DNA of 17,612 nucleotides, taken from positions 1 to 17,612 of the forward strand of contig JAPEVF010000927.1 in assembly GCA_029747585.1 (NCBI GenBank). Direction: 5' to 3'. Below are positions 9,896 through 17,612 of this stretch, in pieces (position 1 is the first letter of the stretch; the number at the start of each line of letters is the position of its first letter). The notes under the pieces were generated by a model. The model was not told the origin of the DNA. It did no database searches and saw nothing but the letters and a program-made list of their open reading frames with translations. This DNA comes from Pleurotus djamor (Eukaryota > Basidiomycota > Agaricomycetes > Agaricales > Pleurotaceae). A program made the translations under genes and the position numbers.

Positions 9896-11488
9896 ATGGT
9901 AAGACTTTGGCTTCTGTGTCTTACATCGAAGTGCATCCTGATACGAGCTGTATAGCCCATCACAACCGACTTCGCTGCTCAAAAGGTCGTTGATGAAAAA
10001 ATTCACGCTGAATTCACCCGCCACAGAAACCGTATCAAAGTCCTAAAAATCCGTCGCAATTCGTACTGCGCTGTGAATCAACTACCAAGCGATATCCTGA
10101 CAGAAATCTTCATGACCTTCAAGCTCCTAGTTGGGGAATGTTCCCTCTCGTCGCGCACCTTTGAATGGACGACCTTATTTCACGTTTGCGATGCGTGGTA
10201 TCACCAAATCATGAACACCCCTCGCTTCTGGTCGGTGGTTGACCTAAACCTACCCTTCGCTTCGAGAATGATGGCACTTTCGAAGGCTGCACCCCTTCAA
10301 GTTACGGTGAGGGTGCCTCCTGATGTCGGAGAAAGTCTGTGGTCGTTAGTCGCCAAAGCCCTCTCCCCAAGACATCGGCTTCAAGAGCTAACCATACGTC
10401 TCCCCGACTCCAAGGCATTTTCTCGAGCGTTTAACTCCGTCCCACCTAACAGCACTGCCCCGTATCTAGAACATCTCACGATTGATGTTGCGAATGTAGA
10501 AGGGAAGTTCTCCGGATATTTCTGGACTGACTTGCCTTCTCTCCGATCGCTCTCCCTCGCAAATACTCCCTTACCATGGGAAACACATTCCATGCCGAAC
10601 TTAGTGATTCTCGACATCGGAACACAACAATATGACCACCGCCCCACTATTTCCTGGCTTCTCACAGCTCTCAAATATATGCCACACATCCAAACCATCT
10701 CCGTTTCCCGTCTACGCGGTTCAAGTGACCCCAGAGCACCACCGATTCCTCTTTCTTGCTTGAAGAATCTTCGTGTTGGCTCGGATGATGCCTCCACTCT
10801 CAGCATCCTAAACCTTCTTTCTCCTCCCGCGTTAGTCGCAGCCGAGTTTCGCTATAAAGATGTCGACACGAAAACCTTACTTGCAACCGATTTGTCGGCC
10901 TTGAGACGCACAGTGTCCCGGGTCATGTCAATGTCAACGTCCATCACCTCGGTCAGCATTTCATTCAACGACATGTTTAGAATCGAGGTGTACGTCAATG
11001 GCGATATTGACAATCTCGGGCAGCGTTCCCTCCTATGTCATTTCCCTTTGGTTCCTCAAGCTGGACTCCATGTCTTCCTTGAGCTCTGCGAGTTGATCCC
11101 CCTCTCAAAGATAACCAACCTCGCGCTTTGTGGGTTTACCGTCCATACCGTCGACCCGGTGAAATTCACATTCATCCCATCCTGCCCCAAAATTGCAACC
11201 CTTCAAATAGATTCTTGTAATGTGTCAATTCTTCGGTCACTGTTCAAGCCCCACGACGCGCCGTGTCCGCCCAATCCGGAGCTGAAATGTATTCGATTTC
11301 AAGATGTATGTTTTCATAACAGAGAGGGGCGAAAGAATGGCTTCTTTTTCTCCCTGGAGAGGATTCTTCGCGAAAGGACGGAGCATATGATGCCTATAGA
11401 TACAGTTACATTCTCCAGGTGCGATATCGGGTCCTCAGCGCTCATGGATATCAAGAAACTGGTCTCTGTACGCTTGTCCCGTCGCTAA
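9896..11488 (+). CDS. F-box protein, paralogue C (511 aa, two coding exons)
   Basis: ATG at 9896-9898, intron 9899-9955 (57 nt, GTAAGA...GTATAG, branch-like CTGAT), then exon 9956-11488. The N-terminus is PITTDFAAQKVVDEKI, followed by a basic helix and KIRRNSYCAVN. The F-box, residues about 44-96, is shorter than in A and B between its two halves (LPSDIL, then WTTLFHVCDAW, TPRFWSVV). The middle has leucine-rich segments, and the tail keeps PPNPEL, FQDVCFHN, RILRER and MMPI. By family it is an SCF substrate adaptor with unknown target. The frame is open throughout with no sign of decay. Starting at the GTG at 10073 would drop the conserved N-terminus. Confidence 0.88.
9899..9955 (+). other. 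intron immediately after the start codon of F-box C
   Basis: 57-nt GT-AG intron directly after ATG; donor GTAAGA, acceptor GTATAG ahead of CCCATCACAACC. Its sequence differs from the matching introns in A and B although the position is identical. Confidence 0.78.
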
Positions 11489-12124
11489 ACCAGGTTCTTC
11501 ATCCCCTCCTTTGTCATGCTGTCGCAGTTCACCAGCCAGCTCAATAACCATCTTAACTTTCGATCATGGTCGCTTAAATTCTCACTCCGGATGGAGTCAA
11601 TGGAGCAGACGTTTCTGAACCGATCCAAAGGCTTGTACCTAGGGGGAGTTAGGAACTCTCCTTTACCTCTGTAATTGGCTCGAAGTCTTTGTTAGTCTCT
11701 CTCTATCAAGCTACGACTCCCAGCCTCAAATTTCTGTGGATATGCTGCTTCTGATGCGTAATTATTTAAGCACTGTCAGCTCCAGGCTCCGATTTTCTCT
11801 CTGGAGACTATCTAGATGAGAACAAGGTTGATGACTTTTCCTCTTCTTGAGGAGCTCTCTCCCATTCTCTCAGACTCTGGGTGTAGCGGGCTTAACTTTC
11901 TATCCGTGTGGGGCAACAGAACAGTATTGTCGAGTTTCATATCACTCTTCCACACGGTCTGAAGTTCCTGGCTTGAATTCCATGATGCTACCTACGTCGT
12001 ACGAAATTGACGTTGCACCAAGCGGAGCGCTGTGGAAATTACCCTTCTCTATCAAGACTCGATCTCGAAATCGCCGATACCAACGTAAAATACGCTCGAA
12101 GCTTTCTTTCAATGAGGCTGCGAT
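11489..12124. other. intergenic region, convergent 3' ends of F-box C and BTB-1
   Basis: 636 bp between two stop codons. A plus-strand frame at 11847-12215 crosses into the BTB-1 last exon and shows no motif, so I read it as chance. No poly(A) signal of the AATAAA type stands out and no other gene is visible. Confidence 0.5.
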
Positions 12125-13198
12125 CTACTCAGACTCCTCTGAATTTGTATCCGCTGAGGGGAACAACTCTTCCTCAATCTATATCCTCGCAGGAATCAGC
12201 GCCTTGTACGGATGAGGGAGATGCTGAACAGGTGTACGTACCTCATCAATCGTTTGCTCGACTTTCTCCTCAATAACATCGTCCATCATGTGGACAAGCC
12301 GCGTCATCGTCAAATTCCGTTGAATATCATCGCACGCAGCACATGTTCCTCTGCAACTCATAGACCTCAACTGCCTCTCTCGCTGCGCCAGCTTCAAATC
12401 GGGATACGGAGCACCCCGAATAATAGCATTTCCCATCATCCCTCCCCACTCGATCAACCAGGCCGGGAACACCGCGTGACTCTTTCCCCAACGACCGAAT
12501 TGACAACTATGCGGTGTCAGTGCTTTATCCGCTTTCATAACATCCCAAACTTCCAGCGAATGGAACGACAAGAAGATCCTGGAAATTCGTTCCCGACAGA
12601 CGAAGTGAAATTGCAGAAACCGGTGATAATCCGCCTGTGAAAGAACTCGAACGGCGTAATGTGTAGAATTTGCAGTCCCTTGACGGAGGAGGTTGTTTGC
12701 CGTATGTCCCAAAGACGCTCGAATAGCGAGACTCGTTAATTTGGCCCAACTATGCATAACACCCATAGCGTACTCGACAAGTGGCTCCTTCTCGTTGTAA
12801 ACGAGACGAATGTACTCATCCTCCATTGCTTCCATGACACCCTCGAGCTTGTATTCGTCGGCGAATCGACAGATTTCCAGTAGCTGGACCTCATCTTCGA
12901 TTTCTGGACGAGGGACGGGGTAGCAGAATCGTAGGATACGGTCCAGAGTGGCGCTGTCAATAGAGACCATGAAGGTTTTGTTCGCAAGGTGGACTTGGTT
13001 CTCAGAGTCGACGTAGGAAAATCCGACTTTGTGGACGGAGAGCTTTTGCTTGAGGACGGGAGACGCGGTGGATAGGATAGCTTCGTGGACGTAGAAATCG
13101 AAACCGTCGGAGGTACGAAGTGTTATGCCGCTCGAGGGGTCATCAAACGGCGGATCGGCGACCTTGTCAAGAAACAGAGGAGGAATTATGGTGCTCAT
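12125..13198 (-). CDS. BTB/POZ-domain protein 1 (336 aa, two exons)
   Basis: Exons on the minus strand are 13198-12242 and 12178-12125, with intron 12179-12241 (63 nt, GTACGT...ATATAG, branch-like CTGAT). The BTB domain spans about residues 18-125: FDDPSSGITLRTSDGFDFYV, then HEAILSTASPVLKQKL, and FCYP near 91-94. A fungal-type extension follows with LSQADYHRFLQFH, an HSC at 230-232, FGRWGKSH, WLIEW and GTCAAC (Cys 286 and 289). The last exon gives IEEELFPSADTNSEESE, an acidic tail. BTB proteins dimerise and often serve as CUL3 ligase adaptors; that role is by family only. Without splicing the frame would read through the donor into a Pro/His-rich tail and stop inside the intron end. The second exon is supported by a matching one in BTB-2. 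Confidence 0.85.
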
Positions 13199-13288
13199 AT
13201 GCTCTAGAGTAGACGTGGGTATGAACAGTTCAGTGGCAAAGTGGTGGTAGGTTAGAATGGGTGGACGGATGGAAGGATGATGGGTCTG

Positions 13289-13296
13289 TTCTTATA
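13289..13296 (-). promoter_or_regulatory. TATA box of BTB-1
   Basis: TATAAGAA on the minus strand, 91 bp before the ATG at 13198. Identical to the octamer ahead of F-box C. Confidence 0.55.
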
Positions 13297-13442
13297 CGAA
13301 CACTTCCAAACAAAGGGGTGATTCAACAGGAGCCAAGGGTCAATCCGCTCAATCGTCGTTCTTACCCTCCAAGGTCAAAGCGCACTCATGGCGATAACCA
13401 TACTCGGAAGAAGAGGGTCCTTCGAGGGCAAGTGAAAAGTCT

Positions 13443-13448
13443 TTTATT
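13443..13448 (-). terminator. poly(A) signal of BTB-2
   Basis: AATAAA on the minus strand, 82 bp past the BTB-2 stop codon, a usual distance for a fungal cleavage signal. It is the only clear canonical hexamer I found near a gene end. Confidence 0.45.
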
Positions 13449-13530
13449 ATGATATCATGATGAATTGTGGGTTACGGTAAGATGTGAAACTGCTTGCATC
13501 GCTCGGTCTGATGCGGCGTAGTCAGAGTCT

Positions 13531-14583
13531 TCAGATCTCAGGAACTGCGACGCGTGCGTGGAACAGGTCCCTCTCAATCTGCGTTCGGCACAAGGCTCTG
13601 TAATCCGCAAACATGACCGACTTTCATGAAGAATGGATATGTACCTCGAAAATGGCCTGTTCAACTTTCTCTTCAATGATATCATCCAAGAAATGAATCA
13701 TACAATTGAGCGACAGGTTCCGCTTGGGGTCAATACATGCGCTGCATGTCCCCTCAGAAGTCACCGTCATAGCCTTGAACTGAGCCAACCCTCTCTCCCG
13801 ACGTGCCAACTTCATATCCTGACAAGCCGCACCACGGCTAACGGCCTCACCCAAATTCTCCATCCACTCAATGAGCCAACATGGGAGTAGCATATGACTT
13901 CTTCCCCAGCGGCCCGAGTGGCATGTATGTCGCTCCAACGATCTGTCATTCTTCATCGAGTCCCACAGTTCCAACGAATGGAAAGACGGGTAGATCTGGG
14001 ATATTCGCTCGCGGCAGCGGTAGTGGAAGAGGAGGAAACGGTGGTAATCGGCTTGGGAAAGGGATTGGAGAGCGTAGTGGTCGGCGTGAGATGTCCCTTG
14101 GTGGAGGAGTTGATCGACGGTGCACAACAAAGAAGCCCGAGTGGCGAGGTCCCTCAACTTGATCCATTTGAAGCGTAGACCGACTGCGTACGCCACGAGT
14201 GGCTCTTTGTTCACATCGACCAGACGAATAAACTCTTCTTCCAGGGCAGAAACGACACCTTCGAGCGCATGCTCGTTCGCGAAGAAGAGCATAGACTCTA
14301 GCTGGGTTCTGTCGCGAACCTTCGGATTCGGTATCGGGTAGCAAAAACGCAAGACACAGTCGAGAGTGGCACTGTTGATGGATACGGGGAGGAGCTTGAC
14401 GGCACCAATTATTTGACCTGTGGATTGGTGATAACGAACGCTAGCCTCGGTGGTTTCGAGCTTCATCTTAAGCTTCCTGGAAGCAGCCGATAAGATGGCT
14501 TCGTGGACATAAAAGTCGTATCCATCGTGCGTATGGAGTGTTACGCCTGCGATTAGATCGTCAAACGGCTCTTGCGCAATCAT
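13531..14583 (-). CDS. BTB/POZ-domain protein 2 (328 aa, two exons)
   Basis: Exons on the minus strand are 14583-13645 and 13578-13531, with intron 13579-13644 (66 nt, GTACAT...ACGCAG). The BTB domain covers about residues 6-115: EPFDDLIAGVTLHTHDGYDF, then YVHEAILSAASRKLKMKL, and FCYP at 80-83. The extension matches BTB-1 nearly block for block: LSQADYHRFLLFH, CRERIS, SFHSLELWD, HTC at 219-221, SGRWGRSH, CWLIEW, GTCSAC (Cys 280 and 283), then IEEKVEQ. Exon 2 gives IERDLFHARVAVPEI, shorter and less acidic than the BTB-1 tail. ATG 14583 is chosen because the frame further upstream has no ATG and begins beside the TATA box. It is a likely CUL3-type adaptor by family and a tandem duplicate of BTB-1. 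Confidence 0.84.
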
Positions 14584-14699
14584 AAAGGGCGTATAGATTC
14601 GTGGGGGTAGTGGGTGCTGATGATATTGGTGCTGGCGGGTATGTGTGAGTGGCGAGTGTGCTCGAGGCAAAGAAACTGAGAAGATGTGTCCGAAGGTCA

Positions 14700-14707
14700 C
14701 CTTTATA
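14700..14707 (-). promoter_or_regulatory. TATA box of BTB-2
   Basis: TATAAAGG on the minus strand, 117 bp before the ATG at 14583, followed by a CA/CT-rich leader. Spacing resembles that of the YGS-repeat gene. Confidence 0.6.
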
Positions 14708-17329
14708 GAGACTCAACAAAGCAGCACAAAGACAAGGGACACTCCACCATGGGCCAACGTAGATTCTCCGCTACCGCCACTGGAAAGTGGAAACAAAGCA
14801 AAATGACGAGGACGGATAGGGATACCTCCTAACTCTTTGAGGAGGTTTCGTTTGGCTCCGTAAGCGCCCGGACTATTCCTCGCCTNCCCCCCACTTGACT
14901 TCCTGCTGTCTACCGCACATCTCTAAGATAGGACACCAGTCATGTCTATTGCATCTTGTCCTTGATTTCTCTAGAGTCTTGAGCTGCCCGGACTCGCTCA
15001 CTGTAAGTACCACTACACTGTTCATCTCGAGAACGAAGTTTTGATGCCTTCCTTTCGCAGATCTGAAACATCTTGATATTCTTTTATTCGCAGCTGAACC
15101 CTCTACCAACGGCAAGCCTTGCGCTTGCTGCACGAGGCGATGACTGAACTTGGTGCGCAGGGATAGTCTAGTATTGACTGGTGCTCAGATGGACAGAATC
15201 GTGCGTATCCGCCAACTTATCACATTTCTTCCTTTCACTCAATGCTATCCATCGCTGCCTTCAAGGCCTCACATTCTCGCAGCAGCTGACCTCTATGCTC
15301 AATCGCCGTTCCTGCCTAGTTTCGGACCCCCACCCCAAAACTCTTAGCAAACGTTACACGTCCCAATCTCCACCGTACAACCAAGGGACGACAAGCCAGA
15401 AGTCGAACGTTGAACGTTGAACGACAAGCCTCCCTCTACGTCCCTGCTTATGCCCTTTCCTTTCGATCCACCCGCCAAACCGCGCTTCAAGCTAGCACTA
15501 GGGCGTCGACGCGTTCCCACCTCCGTTCCTTCAGACACATCCCTCCACCTGCACATACAAGTTACCTTAGGCTAGCGTCTTCGCAGGCGTCCAATAGGCC
15601 ACCGAAATGGCGTGAGGAAGGTAGAAGTCGGCTCGTTGGACGTCGATGTTGAGGTTTGGTTTCGCAGGAAGAGTCAACTTGATGTTGCCGATGAAGTCGA
15701 CTAGCAGAGGACACGATGCTCTTCCCCGACCTTCAACTACAATCCTAAGTTGTCTTCATAATGAAGTTTCGCTGAGTGCCCACAGCCCTCGTCACCGTAC
15801 AGCGCTTGGTCGCTGCTATTACCCTCCCTCCACCATGCCGACCTCTCACCACCTCGGTGGCCAGTCGAATCGCTATCGCTACCCGAAGCCGATGGTCAGG
15901 TTCTTTCGGTTTGAGTTTCTCGCCATGAACTGCCGCCTGGAACAGGAAGGTAGTGAATCCTGGCTTCGGGGATATTGCTAGTCTCCGCACAATGTACGCT
16001 GTCGACCAGGTCCAAGACGTTGAGCAGGTCCGTCAAATTTTTTAAATATCTAGAACCCTTCGTTCTCAACTCTCTTCCTCCCATGTCAACAGCGATGTGC
16101 ACAATGCCGTATCCCTCCTTCCCTCAAACCCTCTTGATAATGCTGCAAGCACACGCTTGTATGCGTGGTACCTACTACCTCTCAAGCTCTGACTGCGGGT
16201 CCCCTCCCTAAATTCGGAGCCAGAGATGGGATGCTTCCGAGAACGGATGTTGAGGTTCGGATGGTGGACCGGGGTATCGGCGCTGGATCGAACGGTAGAA
16301 TCTTCGCCTCCTCCGCCCGTCAACGCTGCTTGGTTCCGGCCACGACATATCTTCCGCCCGGAACTCTCTCCATCTCATCCCTCACGACCGTCTCATTCTA
16401 GCAGCTTGCGAATTCAGCTCTAGATGGGCGAGGAGCCTGAGGTGGAGAACCCCCACTTCATCTAGACACGTCCTATCCACCAACATCCATCTCGTCGGGG
16501 TGGCCAACCACCGGCGTCAACATCGGCATCGACTCGACGCACGAAGAACGACGCATGGAGGTGGAGATTGGTGGAACTCTTACCATCACGGATTGCGCAT
16601 GTTGGACCTGGGTAGACGCATCAGCTCTGGTGCAGGACAGGTAGAAGCGAGCCCAACGTTCCAATGAAAGATGAACCTTGTTTGGCGGTTGTCAATGGCT
16701 CCTTCGAAGGACCAGATGACACTGGTCACGCTTCAGGATTTCTCCCCTGCCCTCTCCTTCGACCGTTCCGCTCACCATTTTGAACAACAAGCGAGAGCTC
16801 TTTTACTCCTTACGCGCTACTCTCCCTCTCCGCGTCGCCGTCGAGTTTTCCTTATGACAACCGCTGGCTGCAGCCCAACCTCCAACCTTTCGCTCTAGCC
16901 TGTAGGTGGAGGTGATCTGTGAATAACTTGGAAGTCTGCGGGATGACCACGTAGCGCTGCCTGTCCCTTGTCCTTTTCATCTCTGCTTACACGGACATTC
17001 TACTATGGACTGCCGTGTTGCGATTTATCCCTGTCTCGTGTTCGTTACAAATTCCTCTCTGTCCTCTTTGTCGTTTTTGACACTTACAATGCTGAAAATT
17101 TGTGTACCCTTTTGCTTTTGTTCGTTGTACTCAACTCTACGTAGTCATGGACGCAGACAAATTTCGATTAAAGGAGGTTGGCTTTGCGAGTGTGGCTGAA
17201 AGCCTGAAATAAGGATCTTTGCATTCCATGGCGAACTATGAAGAAGTGGGAGAGAGCTGTACTCTACTCAACGTTACTACCGACCTCCAAGCCTAAGGTG
17301 AAGCCTTCTTAAAACGGCAGTCAACCGAG
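14708..17329. other. gene-poor interval at the right of the window
   Basis: About 2.6 kb with only short frames and no domain I recognise. It includes a 7-bp inverted repeat (ACCTCCT at 14824-14830 with AGGAGGT at 14840-14846), a three-copy 7-mer TGAACGT-like run near 15402-15424, one undetermined base at 14886, and pyrimidine-rich stretches. No retroelement or transposase motif, tRNA or terminal repeat was found by eye. Confidence 0.45.
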
Positions 17330-17612
17330 ATGCTTCGGTCTTCTCGTGTAAGTTCCACACCAATCCTTGAACGATGCAGCGATGCTCGGAGATCTGCTCA
17401 ACAAAGCAAGCAGGAGAAATGTGTAAATCAACCTTCATGGTTCCACCATCAGGGAAAATGCTGGCTCGTACCAAATGTGACCAAGCCCATAGATGAGAAC
17501 CTGTACACAGACAATCCAACAATGGGGAACTGTGCGCGAGCCTTCCAGGTGTCAAACATGATCGTCCACCGAGTGGCCGCAGATCCAGTGACCAAGCCAG
17601 TAAAGTTTGCTT
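17330..17612 (+). CDS. possible 5' end of an unrecognised gene, cut by the right edge
   Basis: From ATG 17330 a plus-strand frame stays open for 94 codons to the window end. It begins MLRSSRVSSTPILERCSDAR and later reads WLVPNVTKPIDENLY, NPTMGNCARAFQVSN and HRVAADPVTKPVKFA, which look more protein-like than the frames around it. I recognise no family. A splice-like CAG sits just before the ATG, so this might also be an internal exon. The opposite strand is open across most of the same stretch (17277-17555), though that frame lacks an early ATG. Coding status is uncertain. Confidence 0.3.
   Translation, partial: MLRSSRVSSTPILERCSDARRSAQQSKQEKCVNQPSWFHHQGKCWLVPNVTKPIDENLYTDNPTMGNCARAFQVSNMIVHRVAADPVTKPVKFA

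Larger units (their letters stand above)
13199..13530. other. spacer between the two BTB genes
   Basis: 332 bp holding the BTB-1 promoter and the BTB-2 3' end. A frame on the plus strand (13261-13452) has no motif. A 10-bp perfect palindrome ATGATATCAT lies at 13449-13458. Confidence 0.5.

Noticed and set aside
10381..10806. 141-codon minus-strand frame opposite F-box C
   Set aside because: It is antisense to a well-supported exon and lacks motifs; the same holds for frames at 911-1093, 1515-1697, 6625-6819 and 13946-14344.
11847..12215. 122-codon plus-strand frame
   Set aside because: Its end is the complement of the BTB-1 last exon and its beginning shows no protein features.
13449..13685. 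Two copies of the palindrome ATGATATCAT (13449-13458 and 13676-13685) as an operator
   Set aside because: The second copy lies in the BTB-2 coding sequence for DDIIEE and is explained by codon choice.
14584..14700. N-terminal extension of BTB-2 up to 14700
   Set aside because: The frame there begins with GTG two bases from the TATA box and has no ATG, so it must be promoter and leader.
15402..15424. TGAACGT-like triplicate as a satellite or integration mark
   Set aside because: Only three 7-bp units with no flanking repeats; chance is enough.

Overview
The window looks like nuclear DNA of a filamentous basidiomycete, most likely an Agaricomycete (mushroom-forming fungus). The reasons are short GT-AG introns (51-94 nt), a DUF6593-type protein, F-box proteins with the 'coiled helix, then RRN...LPxDVL' layout, and BTB proteins carrying a fungal C-terminal extension. 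No prokaryotic features, tRNA, rRNA, CRISPR array or intact transposon was seen. The species cannot be told from the sequence.

Layout, left to right. (1) 1-494, minus strand: the 5' three exons of a DUF6593-like gene that runs off the left edge. (2) 831-2435, plus strand: F-box gene A, divergent from the DUF6593 gene across a 336-bp shared upstream region. (3) 2537-3659, minus strand: a three-exon gene for a Ser/Asn/Asp/Gly/Tyr-rich protein with about 23 YGS repeats and a short helical tail; it converges on F-box A with only 101 bp between stop codons. (4) About 3.8-5.9 kb: gene-poor DNA. (5) 5919-7531, plus strand: F-box gene B. (6) 7.5-9.84 kb: gene-poor DNA with coding-like fragments in shifting frames. 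(7) 9896-11488, plus strand: F-box gene C. (8) 12125-13198 and 13531-14583, minus strand: tandem BTB/POZ paralogues, each with a large first exon and a tiny last exon. (9) 14.7-17.3 kb: gene-poor DNA. (10) From 17330 an open frame runs off the right edge and may be the start of another gene.

Biologically this is a cluster of substrate adaptors for ubiquitin ligases: three F-box (SCF/CUL1-type) paralogues and two BTB (CUL3-type) paralogues. Both families are known to be expanded in Agaricomycetes; that these five genes work together is only inference from their position. The strongest new structural result is that all three F-box genes need a re-drawn start. Their only coding base triplet before the first intron is the ATG itself, and a 54-59 nt intron follows it directly. 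The single-exon reading frames that begin with GTG inside the gene are therefore not the true N-termini. The two BTB genes also need a second, 48-54 nt coding exon, and in the upstream copy the tail appears frameshifted relative to its neighbour.
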